From the NCBI GenBank assembly GCA_961205875.1, contig OY540816.1, forward strand, positions 7,326,701-7,390,700: a stretch of 64,000 nt of DNA, read 5' to 3'. The stretch is from Sialis fuliginosa (lineage: Eukaryota > Arthropoda > Insecta > Megaloptera > Sialidae). Below, piece by piece: positions 1-13,800 of the stretch (positions are counted from its first letter, which is position 1; each line of letters begins with the position of its first letter). The position numbers were made by a program, and so were the translations under genes. The notes under the pieces were generated by a model that searched no databases, was not told where the DNA came from, and saw nothing but the letters and a program-made list of their open reading frames with translations.

Positions 1-88
1 ATTTTTCCTTAATATAGGTATAATTTTTATGTGTATGGTATATCCTATACTATGTACTTATTGTTAGTTACTTGTTACCTATTATACT

Positions 89-308
89 TAGGGTGACCAG
101 GTATCAGGTTTTCACCCGGAGTCTCAGGGTTTGTATATTGATTCTCCGGGTTCAGGGTTTCGGTGCAATTTCTCCGGGTTTTGTTATAATGCTGACGACT
201 AAAAAAAGGTAGTCAAAAATAAATTTTATTAAAATAAAAATAAAAAGGATAAAAAAGGGCTCTTCATTTACATGTCTGGGTTTAATAAACTAAAATCTGG
301 TCACCCTA
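89..308. mobile_element. hAT-like nonautonomous element
   Basis: The ends are inverted: TAGGGTGACCAG at 89-100 and its complement CTGGTCACCCTA at 297-308. The interior is AT-rich with no coding capacity. The flanks ATTATACT and TGCATACT share their last five bases, which would fit an eroded 8-bp target duplication. The terminal motif resembles hAT-type MITEs; the class is inference. Confidence 0.6.
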
Positions 309-1522
309 TGCATACTAGACACTAAATTATACTTATGTTTTTAATTAGTGCACTGATATTTATAGTAATGTGTATTTAAATAGTGCAGAAAAAGTTTAAA
401 AAACACAAAAATGATTTATTTAATATTTATTGATAAATATTTTAAATAATGTATGCTTGAATCATATATATATGTAACATACAAAGATAGGAAATAACAC
501 TTCATTATGTAATTGTTTTAATCAGACAGTTAATTTCACTCATTAATGTTTATTTTCAACCCAGTAATTTTATTTCATATTACATATACATATATTCGTA
601 TATGTAGGTACCTTATTTATACATTTTCTTTATTGAAATAAATATTTGTAATGAATAATAATGAACGAATTACTTAAGAACCGTAACTACATCTAGTTCC
701 GGAAATTATTTAAGTAGGTATATTCACTGGAAAATTTGCATGGAGAAGACAGTTAAGAAGTAATTAATTAACTACAAATTGTAACTTAACTGTGTTATGC
801 ACTAATGTATCAACCCAGATAAAGCTTATTTCGAGAGATGAACGTTTTTGCTGCGCACAAAAAAATACATTTGCGATTTTGTTACATTTTTTTATTGAAA
901 AAAGTAATTTGTTTGGTTGGTTAATTAAATATGAAAACATTTTTTATAATTTTTAACTCAGCCAAAACGAAAGAGTGTTTTGCAGTAATTAAAATTTGTT
1001 AAATTGTAATTTAATTAAAATTTTTATATGAGTTATTTTATGTAATATTGTAAACTAGGTATATTCTGAATGATCAGCATTAAAATGGTATTTAAAAGGA
1101 TTCGAACTTTAAAAATATACTCATCAACTCTGCGTAGAGCAGTGAGTTCACGATAATTACAAAAAGTAACCGATCAATCCCAAAAAACAATAAACTTTTC
1201 TCTTAAAGCGTTCAAAACTGGTGCCAGTACCTTATTTTATTTATAGCGATAAATACTTCATCAAAATAATTTCCAATTGTATGGGTACAGTAAGATTTAC
1301 TTATAGATTACTATGTCGTCAAACAGGGGACTTTTTATCCATCGTAGGGCTGCACATTGCATGGAGGGGCGTCATAGAGTTTATTTTTATTTTCACATCT
1401 AGACATGTGAGATGTAAAAATGTAGAATTTGACCCTATTTTTTCTAACTAAAAAATGCACCTATAAGTGGCTACAAATAGTGTGGCATGTAAATATGGTA
1501 CACTCGTGACTCGTATATACTG
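309..1522. other. AT-rich gene-free stretch with one repeat-end fragment
   Basis: No conserved protein was found. At 1217-1235 lies AACTGGTGCCAGTACCTTA, which matches the right end of the element at 1523-2062 and the complement of the left end at 63797, so it is probably the stump of another copy. A 76-codon open frame at 1221-1451 starts inside this stump and looks like chance. Confidence 0.4.
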
Positions 1523-2062
1523 TAAGGTAAAGGTACCAGTTATGTCCGCTTTGGATTAATGGGCTTTTTTTGTAATTCTAATGAACTCATATTACTAATA
1601 AAACAACAAGTAACTCTTTATTTAATCAATTTAATTACCAAAGTATGCAAATGTAGTTTGTTTTTTAAATTATAGCCTTTTATTTTGTTCATGTTTTTTC
1701 TCCAGTAATGGTAAAGGTAAAACCAGTAATGAGCATGCAGAGATGGACACTTGCTAATGATTACAAAATGATAAGTACTACCACACAAAAGATATAAAAG
1801 AAAGAATCGTCTTTGAAACAATGTAAATCAGTTGCTATAATAATTAATAAATAAATTATACTAATAATTAGTTTAAATATCCACCATTTTGACACCTATT
1901 GGCCGATTGTCATCAAATTACGCTGTAAGACAGTTAAATGGATATAGATTAATATTCAGAAATGATAGTAATCAAATATCAACACATATTTGTAATTCAG
2001 TACATTTAATTAAAAATTTGCCATTACTGTGATCCTTACCAAGACTGGTGCCACTACCTTAT
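1523..2062. mobile_element. MITE with AAGGTA..ACCAGT ends
   Basis: The left end reads TAAGGTAAAGGTACCAGTT and the right end is the complement of ATAAGGTAGTGGCACCAGT. The about 540-bp AT-rich interior has no coding capacity. The start of a second copy lies at 63797-63877, sharing the left terminus and the following GTTATG..CCGCT and GGGCTT stretches. The class is undetermined. Confidence 0.5.
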
Positions 2063-3019
2063 ATCTAAGCTGATTTTTTTCTCTTTAATTTTTTAATGGT
2101 GAAGTAAACTAACAATAAGTCAAGATTTATATTTATATTATTTTATTTGCTATCTTTGATAAAATTATAAGACATGGAAAAGAATGTACCTACTTAATTA
2201 ATAAATATAATGTGTATTTACTACAGACCGTGGCCTATTTGGCATGGTTAACATTCCATATTTCTAATTTTTTTGGCAAAATGAAATTATTACATTTTTA
2301 TACGAAACATATTTTTTTATGAAAATAGAGATATGTATATCTATTTTAAGATATAAGTACCTAAATACCAAAAACAATAACATTGTTTCTTGATATTATA
2401 ACCACAATATAAATATTAGAAAAGAAAATGAGACATTGTACGAGTGTAAACAGTCAATGCGTATGTAAAGGAAAACAACTGTACTCTCATTTTCTATAAC
2501 GTCACTATCGAAAACGCTGTATTTAACAGAGACGGATTAAAATAAGTTATCATTTATTATCTGATTCCAGTACTCAGTGCACTTTTATACATCTAGTAAA
2601 CCTTCCTATACTACATAAAAAGGCATTTTTTAAAACAAAATGATATACGTATATTTATAGGCATACAACAATAGTATGCAGTAGTACATATAACTAGTTA
2701 AATATCTAAATGATATTTTGGTACATGTGAATTAAAAAATATTGAAATCTATTCATTCAGTTTTTCGACTTCAATCCCATTTTGCCGCCTTCCTAAGTTT
2801 AGTGCCCCCGGTGAGGGCCGGATTCGCCAACCCCTAGCTACCAGTGTTACTGTTGTTTTGTTCAGCCAGAGCTATAAAATGAATTAACAGACTTAAGTTA
2901 TTATTTTTAATCTGACAATGAGACTTATATTATTATTAATAGTCTTCAAAAAGTAGGACGTTCTCAATTCAGCTGTATATATTTTTATGTATGTAAGGAG
3001 CGTAACCCATCCCCCCGCA
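2063..3019. other. gene-free stretch, nothing recognised
   Basis: AT-rich sequence without a supported reading frame. A short GC-rich patch near 2797-2860 resembles the GC-rich ends of the neighbouring hAT-like elements and may be a fragment of one. Confidence 0.3.
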
Positions 3020-3163
3020 CTATATGCAAAATATAAAAATTGAAGACATTTTTTTTGCTGCCTCGATCTTGCCGACCCTAATTTTTACGCTACTGCGGGG
3101 ACCTCCTATGCTCGGGGGCCTCAGGGCACAGCCCGGGCTGCCCCGGTTGTAGTTACGGTCCTG
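3020..3163. mobile_element. GC-rich hAT-like end fragment
   Basis: On the minus strand this stretch begins CAGGACCGTAACTAC (complement of 3149-3163) and continues GC-rich, in sharp contrast to its surroundings. A related CCGTAACTA string occurs near 59739. No partner end was found, so it is read as a truncated element. Confidence 0.35.
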
Positions 3164-3181
3164 ATGTATGTTGCAAGCATA

Positions 3182-3912
3182 CAGAGCCGGCCTTAGCAAG
3201 TCTGGCGCCCAAGGCAAGATTTATTTTTCCGCCCTATCGCCCCCCTAAAAAATGTCCGAAAATCACCGAAAATGTCAATTAAAATTGATAAATTAACAAA
3301 TAAGTTGAATTGTTAATATCTCAGCTTGACGCGATCCTACAGACGTCAACCTTTTTTTAAATATAGCTTACACCATTAACTTTAAGATTATCAAATGTCC
3401 TAAGACCGTCGAGACCCCCTTCTCCTATTATTAACAAATTAAAATTAATAAATTAACAAATAAGATTAGTTAATATCTCAGTTTGGCGCGATTCTACAGA
3501 CTTACCTTGGGTTGCATAAAGCAAAATTAACCACGATTAGTTAATCAATTGTTTTCAAACCATGATTAATGTTAATTCTTAACTTAATCTCAATTTGTAA
3601 ATGAACAATAATTCACTAAATATGATAATTTTTTACCTTATAAAATTTATCATGACCGTTGTTTTTTAGAATTTACGTAATAATGGTTTGAAAACAACTG
3701 ATTAACTAATCATGATTTATTTTGCTTTATGCAATCCAAGGTTAAACTTTTTTTTTAAATGTAAGATTAAAAAAAAAAGTTTACTCAAAAATTACAGCCT
3801 GTACACTGATTTGAACCAAAAAAGTCACTTGTACCCCATTGTACGCCGCCCCACCGGGTCGTGCGCCCCCGGTGGTCGCCCTGGTTCGCCCCTCCCCCTA
3901 AAGCCGGTGCTG
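3182..3912. mobile_element. hAT-like element with 8-bp duplication, carrying a nested MITE
   Basis: The left end CAGAGCCGGCCTTAG faces a right end whose complement is CAGCACCGGCTTTAG. The flanks are CAAGCATA (3174-3181) and CAGGCATA (3913-3920), an 8-bp target duplication with one mismatch, as expected for hAT. GC-rich termini enclose an AT-rich middle that has taken a secondary insertion at 3505-3741. A third end of this family lies inverted near 18880-18921. No transposase is visible. Confidence 0.65.
3505..3741. mobile_element. nested MITE with about 60-bp inverted repeats, TTA duplication
   Basis: Long terminal inverted repeats start CCTTGGGTTGCATAAAGC on the left and CCTTGGATTGCATAAAGC on the complement of the right, and stay similar for about 60 bases. 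TTA flanks both sides (3502-3504 and 3742-3744). A 3-bp TTA duplication suggests PIF/Harbinger. It sits inside the hAT-like element and is therefore younger. Confidence 0.7.
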
Positions 3913-4599
3913 CAGGCATAGCTCCGACAAATATGTACCGATTTGAAAGATTTTTTTTATTTGAAAGAGTATATATCCGAGGTAGTTTATAGTTATTTTA
4001 TTATGTAACTATTATTTCTTCTGTGTTATGAACCATTTGAAATACATATAATTAAAAATTATGTTTTAAAAAAAAAAAATTAAAATCGACATCAGTAAAC
4101 AACCGTATCCAGTTGAAAGATCGTTTTCGAAAATAGGGAGTTTTTCTCCCAGACAAAAATTAATCTTAAATACATATAAATATTTTCATTCACGCTTCTA
4201 CGATTTGCCATATTTGAGTTACAGCCTCAAAATGGATTTAGGGAAGGTCAAAATAGATAATTCCATCAAAATCCGGATTTAAAAAAATCGGCTTTATTAA
4301 ATATACATGGGTTAAGTGAGGAGCGCCGTATACTTAATGTTGGGTTAAAAAAAATTTATATGTATTTTTAATGTATTTTTTCTGTAATTTCATATATTCC
4401 TCCTCTCTTTAGTAAGTACTGGCTCATAGCTCTGAAAAATTTATGGTAGCAGAGCTATGGGGATACCATCAACTTCAAATACAATAATATAAAATCTAAC
4501 AATAAGTATATACATGGAGTCATTAATATGGATATAACTGAAGAGCTAAACTTAATCCACCTCTGTTGATTAGTCAGATGTACAGTACATGAACGCATT
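3913..4599. other. gene-free upstream stretch
   Basis: AT-rich DNA between the hAT-like element and the LRRC20 upstream promoter. No coding region or clear repeat end was seen. Confidence 0.3.
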
Positions 4600-4829
4600 A
4601 CAGTAACATGGCGGTGGGGGTATAAACAAAGCAACGTGCGCGACGTTCTCGAATATAAAACGTGCAAGCGCGCAATTCAACCAACTCTTTGACGTTTCAA
4701 CCGTTTCAAACGACCCCCAAACAGCAGAAATTTTGCAATACAAGTGTATTGTTAGTTTTTTGATTGTTGGGTGCTCGGTGGGTGATTGTTTTTTGTTGGT
4801 GTGTTGTTTTTGTTTGTTATTGTGCAAGG
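4600..4829 (+). promoter_or_regulatory. Probable LRRC20 distal promoter and 5' UTR
   Basis: Base composition rises abruptly in GC and CpG (for example GTGCGCGACG at 4637-4646) compared with flanking AT-rich DNA. A TATAAAA motif occurs at 4654-4660, about 175 bases before the chosen ATG at 4830. This is the expected place for the transcription start of the long LRRC20 isoform. An in-frame ATG at 4764 would lengthen the protein by 22 residues with a hydrophobic stretch not seen in the family, so this segment is treated as 5' UTR. Inference from sequence only. Confidence 0.4.
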
Positions 4830-7800
4830 ATGAGACCGCCAGCGCAATTCGAGGAAGGCATCGGCGTCCAGGAAGCCCAGGACGCTGAGAGTAACATGGT
4901 ACCTATGATGATATGCACCAGGTTGGCAGGAAGGGCAATTATTAGGGTTGTAGACAGGTGCAATGAAGCTCTAGAGAATAATAATCTTGGTTAGTACTTA
5001 TCAATAAAAAAATAATTATATAAAATTACTAATTCATTATTATGTGTTCATTAAAAATATTAATACAATTTTAATTTTTAACAATGTGTTTTTTTCCCAA
5101 TCTTGTTAAAAATTTTGCTAACTAATATAAAGTAAATACATAAAATATTTTAATATTTTTATCGTGATGTTATTTAAATGTGTGAGCAGTTTAAGGGTGA
5201 TGATTTCTAAACTAAAAAAGTCTAAAAAGTCTCTACTCCTAAATTAATTAGATTGCATCCTACACTTTAAAAAATAATATAATTCATTTATACCAAAATT
5301 TATTAATTTTCGAACTAACTTAATTGATAAAATCTATATGTATAATATTAAATATCTCCACTAATTAATTATAACCACATCATTATTAATAATATTATTT
5401 ACCCTTATTTCAATTAATTAAAAATGTGTAGGTAACTGATTAATTAAAAGATAATTAATTGTATTACTTTAATTAAATACATATATCTAATATATATATT
5501 TTATAATTCTTACTATCATTTCTTTGTCTGATGATTTCTAAATATATATAACATAACTACTGTCATGTACGTTGTTATAAATATTTATGGTTTCGGAGAT
5601 TCCTTTGTTTACCATCACATTAGAAATTACAATAATGAAATATCAAATACAAAAATCAGCTGTGCAGTTTGTTTATAATTTTTAAATCAAGCAAAATTAC
5701 TGTTATTAAAAAAATGTCTGTAAAAAAAATTATACTCATCAAAGCAATCAGAGCGAAACATTTTTGTGGCAAAATAAACCAGTAGTTCCAAGAAAATTTT
5801 CTGTTCACAAATTTTTAGAGTGAAAATAGTCGTGGACTAGGAGGGGGAGGGAGGCACGGGTGCCGTCGAAGAGTTTTTCACAAAGTGAAGGAGCGTGTAA
5901 CAGTATTTTTTAGAAGGCACCAAAATTGAACTGACAACGAAAAAAAGTAATTCGATTGCACCACCGTTTTTAAGTAAATAAATAAAATATTTTTTTAACA
6001 TTTAAAAAAATACTTGTGTAAATTTTCAAAAAAAAGTTTTTGGGGAAGGGGGGAGGTGCATAACTAACATTCCGCTTCGGGTACCAACCTGCTTTAGTCT
6101 GCCACTACGTACTTAGTTTTAAAAATTCTGAGTCTTCTTTCTGTGTTAACCATATATATTACCTACTATATTGGCGTCTATACTATAGTTACGTCCGTGT
6201 TTCCTGCCCGGTATTATAAAGAATTTGCTTCAGTGCAAATGCAAATTAGCTTCCAGCTAACGTTATCTGCTAGGTGTCAAATTTTTATGAAATTGCTAAA
6301 TATTTTAAAGCAGTGATAATAAATGAATAATAATTTTACGAGGTACACTTGGCAGCACATATTTTAAGTCGCTGATTGTACTTATCGCGTTTGCGTTAAG
6401 GTTATGATATGTACGATTTTATTCGCTACATTTGTGAGTGTGTTGTCATTTATATTTAATACCTAGCAGATAGCGTTAGCTGGAAGCTAATTTGCTTTTG
6501 CACTTAAGCAAATTCTTTATAATACTGGGCATACAGCTTGTATTTTGAAATAGCACCTAAATGATAAAGGGCACAGTAAAAAATGTTTACCTATATTTTC
6601 ATGTTATACAAATATAATCCTAATTTTGATTACTATAAATATATCATCGAAAATATACATAGATATTATACCTAATGACGGAGTACGATTTAATACATAA
6701 TATATAATAAAAAATGTTTATATATTTACAAAAATATTGTTTTATAGTTTAAGAAATACAAAAATGTTTGAAACCACTAACTTTCACGATCTGGTATTTT
6801 AAGGTGCTAGAAAAAACTTTAAAATGACTTTGTGAAGCGATGCATATAATGTCTGTATTTTCACAGTTTTCATTAATTCTTTTTTATCCTAGGTTACCCC
6901 CTTCACTTTCTTTATTTTTATTATCAAGAACCTTTGCTAATTACCTCTTACAATTTAAAATTTTAATTTAAACTATGACATTTTTGTTTTAAATGAAAAA
7001 GTTATTAACCACTAAAGCCTTGGCACTTTACAAAAACGATCTCCGTCAACGCTTCGACCTTGCAAATCTATTACAAGTTAGCTGCATCAAAACGCAGCGC
7101 CGTTTCGACGCAGCTAACATGCCACTTGTATTGAATCACCAAGGCTTAAATCATAAAATATAATTTTATATTCTTTGATATTCTGGAGCTACAGATTTGG
7201 CTGTTATGCGTACTTACTTAAAACATAATTTGGGTTTTATTCATTTGAAAAATAAAATATGGTTTGTTCATGTATTAGTACATTGCGCTAAAACGTTTGG
7301 TTGATTTTGATATTTCTTCTACGTTCTACACGAATCTTTGTTTAAATTTCATCAGAGGAAATTTTTGTTGGCAATAGATTTAAGTACCAAGTTGGTTTTA
7401 ACGATTGCTCAGTTATCCTAAAAATAGACATAAGTCTTCAACTGAAATATTTTAACACGTGTATGATTCCTTGTGTACATTGACTGTGTTCTAAAATTGT
7501 TTAGTAAATACTCATTTTCGCTTTTATTTAAAATTAAAACAAAACTGTACATGTGTGTGAAGTAATTCAAAAATCTCCAATATTCTTGTTTATATAAGAG
7601 TTCATAGCTTAAAATAAGTTTAGATTAAATATAAAATGATTCTTTAATTTAACAACAACAGCTGATTACTTCTGATATATAGTCCTCGATCCCGACTTTA
7701 AATTTTGAAATAAAAAAATATTCCTCTGAAAAAGTGAGTGGATTCATTCTGGCGTTATCAACAACTTTTTTATCTTCGAAAATTCTGAGAATTGGGGCGT

Positions 7801-10800
7801 TTTTGATGTGGCATGCGTCAAACATATTTAGCGCAAAAGACCCTTGATTTTTGTAGGCCAGTATAACCATAACATTTTACTATTATTTATCAAGCAATTG
7901 TGCAAAAATAAGCCGGTTATTTATAAATTACATATATACATGAAATTGACATGTTGAGGGTGTAGGTCTCGCTAAATGCCCTAATATTTGTTTATGCATT
8001 ATAAAATCTTGTAATTCAAGTAAAAAAGAAAGGGTTATTCGTAAATTTCCTATAACTATCGTTAAATTGACATGTTTGACGCATGCCACATCAAAAACGC
8101 CCCAATTCTCAGAATTTTCGAAGACAAAAAAGTTGTAGGTTACGCCAAAATGAATCCACTCACGAAGTTTCAGAGGAGTATTTTTTATTTCAAAATTTAA
8201 ATCCGGGACCGAGTTTATGGTTAGAAAATGATAAATATGCATTGCAACTACTAAACAACCTTAACAATATAATTCCGACCTGCGAACTACCTGCTCGATG
8301 CGTCATGAAATGGTTTATCTTGAGAAGGTTTTTGATCGAGCGGTGTTTTCCTGTTTAATCCAAACATAGTATTATAACAAAACAACAACGACCGTATAAA
8401 ATAGTGTGATAGAAAGCGAAATACGCAAACAATATAAAATATCTAATGGTAGACAAAGATGTACAAGCAGCATCTCGGTCAATACGACCTTAACTTAACC
8501 ATATAAGTACTTAGTAAGGCTGACCACTAGCAATGCTATAAAAATATTTATGTATTTAAAAATTACATATTTTTGAAATTTGCGTTTACAACAATAACCT
8601 TTTATTGAAGCTATTTTCTTATCTAATTGTAGTTGTGATTATACTTTCATTCACAGTGAAAGTGTTGTAAACTATTAATTCTTGGTTGTATGCAAGAAAA
8701 ATATCGTAAAATCTTACATTACGTTCATAAATGACAAATATACAGGGCACGCGATCAACAGGTGTGTTTCTAAAGTACAAGATGCTATTAATTATAATCC
8801 CTGTTTCCCGTATATGTGCAATTGTCCAATCTATCATATAAAAACAGAAAAATAGATTTCTTTATCTTATGTCCGGTATTATAAAGGACCTAACAAAATT
8901 TGCTTGGGCTATTAATTCTGTACTAGTATCTATGGATTAGTTATGGAATTTAGAGCAGTGACACTTCAACTAATTGTAACACAGTTGGCATCTTTGACCG
9001 TACAAAATAATTTTCATAACATCACCACTGTTTTAATACCGTTTGTATTTACCTACAACGCGTGCGCGAAACTTGTCAAAGTCATCAACAAACTCCAAAA
9101 GAACTGTCATATAAATTTGATATCTCAGTTGAAAGTGCTTGCTAGCTAACAAATTTGTTAGGTCCTTTATGATACCGCACATTAACCATCTATAATAGCA
9201 CCTCCCGATAATGACGCAATAATGGGAGGGGGTCAATTAGACCCCAACGACTTTGAAGGGCGACAGTAATTTCCAGAATCCTTCAAATGTCTCAAGAAAA
9301 ATTGGAAGTACATTTCAAACCTTTCTTAAATTTGTGCAGAAATTAACTTGAAATTTAAAAAAAATCCGCGAAAAAAATGTTTGGAAAAATGACGTTTTTT
9401 TTACAAAAATTGCTCTATTTCCTTTGTTTTTAGAGATTTTTCAAAAATTCAAACGGTGTTTGAATTCTTAAATATGTCTCTTTCTGGTGGGTATATTGGT
9501 TTTTACATGATTTTCAAAAAATATATTTATTTGAAAGAATGAAGCGAGCATTTTAGGGGAAAATAAAGTACAAAATATTTATGAAAAAACGATGGTTTAT
9601 TATTCAAATTTGTTTTAAAAAATTGTAAAAAAATAATAAATCAAATTTGAAAACAGCGTGGGGTCATTGTAAACCCTGGCTATTATAGCGCCCCCCGACA
9701 ATGACGTAATAATAGGAGGGGGTCAAGGAGACCCCAACGAAGGGCAGCGAAAATTTCCAGAATCCTCCAAATGTGTAGGAATTAACTTGAAATTAAAAAA
9801 AATCCGTGAAAGAAATGTTTGGAAAAATGACATTTTTTTACAAAAAATACTCTATTTTCTTTGTTTTTAGAGATTTTTCAAAAATGGTTTATTGTCCAAA
9901 TTTGTTTCAAAAAATTGTAAAAAAATAATAAATCGAATTTGAAATCAGCGTGGGATCATTGTGATCCCTGGCTATTATAGTGGGTTAAATATTTGATCCA
10001 AAGATATAATATTAAAAATAGCAGCAAATGTATTTTGAAAATATATAAAGATAAAAATAGAATGCAATCCTTTTCACTATGAATGAATAATACGACCTTT
10101 ACATGAAACACAATAGTAAACAGATAGAAGATATATCATATACATACATATATACGTGTTTGTAACTATTCTATCAGATATCTATGTATGGATTTATCTA
10201 ACTATCAATTACCTTGAATGACAATCTATCTGCATGTATTGTTATTGGCCAGACATTTTATTTTAACCCATTTCCGGTCCCGAGCTAAACAAGTATTAAT
10301 GGTCTGATATCCGATATTATAAAGAAATTTGCTCGGGAGTTAACACTATCTGCGAGGTGTCAAATCATTATGAATTTGCTCGGAATCATAGAACTGTGGT
10401 AATAAATGTATAATATTGTAAATTCTATGCATTTTATGAGGTATACTTATATAAGTACTTATTTTAAATCACTGTCAAGGTCATTCATATATACTATTTA
10501 ATTCACTTCATTTATCAGTGAGTTGTCATTTATATTTAATACCCCGCAGATAGTGTTAGTTCCCGAGCAAATTTCTTTATAATGAGTTAATAAATTCTTA
10601 TTCAAAAATCATAATGTATACTTTAAAAAAACGGTATGGTGAACATGTTGCTTAAAACATAAGAAATTTATTTTAATTTATGAATAGGGTAGGTCCAGGA
10701 GAAAATATTTAAAAAAATATGCGATTCGTAAATATCATAATAGGAACTGAAAATTCTTCCAATACAATTATTTTGTATTTTAGATGATAAATATTCACCA

Positions 10801-13800
10801 AAATTATATAAAGTTTAATAATATATACAAACAATTTTATTTCGTAATAAAGCACTTACACTAAATTTGGAAAATTTCAATTTCGAGAGTTGCTAAGACA
10901 TGCTCGAAAATATATGCGGGAGGTGGAGAGTGGGAGACACAAAAAAGTATTTTGAAAAACTGACTATTGACTATACCAAGCTTGTCCAACCCGCGGCCCG
11001 CGAGTATCTTTGGTGCGGCCCTTATCAGATAAAATAATAATACACCTGAATTGAAATTGGCGCGACAAAAAAAAAAGGTTTTCAGTTTTTATTTTTGCAA
11101 TATTCTGACCTGCGGCCCTTAATGAATTGGGTTTCTGCTATGCGGCCCAAAAGATTCAAAAGGTTGGATACCTATGTACTATACCAACGTACAATGTTTA
11201 TAAAAAATAATGTTTTTATACATACAACACATTTTCTTTTATAGGGTGCACAATTTTCATTTTACTTAACAAAAACGAAAAATGTTAAATAAAATGTGTG
11301 TCCCTTTGATTCGATTTAACTGAAAGTATGCGAAATCTCATCAAATTCGATGAGATACACCTCTCAACGTTCCTCTGTTAGACGATAAAAGGCACAAAAT
11401 TTCGAATATGTATTTCCAAAACCCTTGATCCGATTCGCACCAAAATCAATAGGCCTGAACTAATACGCCGAAGTCTTCACTGAAACAAACATTTTGTAAA
11501 AAAAAAAATCAAATCGTAACATTTTTACAGAAGTTATCACGAACGAACGAAAATTGTACATGCAGACAGATAAACGAACAGCCGCCATGCGGAAAACAAG
11601 TTTTCTTTTTGTTTTGAAGACAATTAACAATCAGAATCTGCCCTTATCTCGGACACGATTTTTCGACAATATTCAATAGATATTGTATTGCCTTCAGAAA
11701 ATGGAAGTTATAACTATTTTTTAATCAGAGGTGTAGCTAAGGGTTGGTGAACGTCGGAGGCGGTAAAATAGGTTAAAATAGCATTACCAGGATTAAAAAG
11801 TAACATGCTGAGTAAAATCGAAAGTAATTTTGAAAGTTTTAAGGGTAGCAAAATCGTGAAGAAAAATAAAAAAGATAATCAAAAACAAGGAGTGCAAAAA
11901 TGAGGAGTAAATTTGAGGTGGTAACGGTCTTAAATTACAACAAAGGGCGCTATTTTCAGAGACGCCAACCCCATACGCTGCAGCACTGTTTATAATACCT
12001 ATCTAATATTTATAGTAATTAATTATATAGATTTAGGCCCAGTTTCTCAATACAAGTTTAACTTCAGATTACGTTAAACTTCACCTGAGGTTTAAACTCC
12101 ACATAATGTCTAGTTTAAACCAATTCAGTTTCTCAATATAAGTTTAACTCTTGCGCATGCGCAGTAGAACTTTTTGTTACATTAATCTAAAAATTAACTG
12201 TACTTTATTTTGTAATACTAAATATATACTATATATATACAATTATTACACTGGTATAACTAAATAATTATAATTATTTAGTTATACTATGTTATTTAAT
12301 GATAAAATCATAACAAATTGTGCTATTATAAAGTTAAACCTCATATGAGGTTTAACTTTTATAGTTAAACTTCACATGAGGTTTAACTAATATAAGAGCA
12401 CAATTTCTTATTATTTTATCATTAAATAATTATAAAAACACAATAATTGCAGTAGCATAACTAAATAATTATAATTATTTAGTTATACTATGTTATTTCA
12501 TGATAAAATCATAACAAATTGTGATATTATAAAGTAAAACATAAGATTAACCTAAAATTAATTTCAAACTGACAGTTCAACCGTCAGTTAAAAGTTAATC
12601 TTAAGATTAACTCATAATTTTTAACTGGACATTGAGAAACACATTTTTTGTTTAAACTTTAGTTAACTGGGACATGGAGTTTAAACTTACATTGAGAAAC
12701 TGGGCCTTATTGTATATAAATCTTATAAAAATCAATACAATTATAAATATTATATTATAGTACAGGTACAACTTTTGCAATATAGGTAGGTTAGCATAGG
12801 AGTTTTATTTTTTATTCCTAAAATATGTTATCATTTCTGCTATAATTCTCATTTCTCATTACAACATAAGTAAGAATGGAAACAATACAACGAACTACTT
12901 GCTATACAATAGTACTGAAGGTTCGCGAAGAAAGTATGTATGTATTTCATAATAATTAACATGATGTTATAACAGTCTTACGTTAAGAGATATTGGTAAA
13001 TTTTACAATAATTAGTGCAGGAAACTTACGATCCACATATTCTTTAATTATTGTGAATTTTAAATTAAGTTTCGTAAAGGTTTTGACTTTAGAGAATCGT
13101 TTCTTTTTTGTTAACTAATAATCATATTGAATGAATGTTTGTTCTTATACTTTCATAATGAATACAAAATTACCAAATAAACAACGATGGCCCATTTAAT
13201 GGAGGACATTATAAATCAGCTGTTTAAAGACCTAAATCATAGATGTCCAACCTTCTGAACCTTTTGGGCTGCATAGCATAAATGCAATCTACCCCCCCCC
13301 CCCCCCCCCGGAATATTCAGTGAGAAAACATCAGTTCAAAACACCTTCAAAAAATTTTACTCATATGTATTATCCCCCCGAAATTTTTTCTTACTACGCC
13401 ACTGTTATTAGTAGGCCAAAGTAGAGTGACTCCTATAGAGAAAATATGGGACAGATTCCCTTGGGCGAAGGGGTAATACTAAATATTGTTTTTAAAAATA
13501 GGTACTAATTTGCCAGCAATATTATTGCCCATCTAATTGTCCCTTTAATTCTTAAGAGATGAATTGTTTATTTATAATTTGAATAAACTAAACAAAATGT
13601 TAATGTATCTATTTTCATTTATTCAAATAAAAAAAAGATACCTTGACTTAAGAAATTAATTTTTACATTTTACTATCAGATAAAATTATTTAAAATACAA
13701 TAAATAGCACATATTACAAAAACATAGTAAATATAAACTTTACTAATATTCGGGACATTTAAGCGTCCCGATAAAGGTAATCAGTAAAATGTTAAAAAAA

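Noticed and set aside
4455..4827. Minus-strand frames over the LRRC20 upstream block
   Set aside because: They are antisense to the probable promoter and 5' UTR, unconserved, with no splice context.
4764..4829. Upstream in-frame start for LRRC20 adding 22 hydrophobic residues
   Set aside because: The extension (VIVFCWCVVFVCYC) has no counterpart in the family and reads through GT-rich simple sequence; 4830 is preferred, though not proven.
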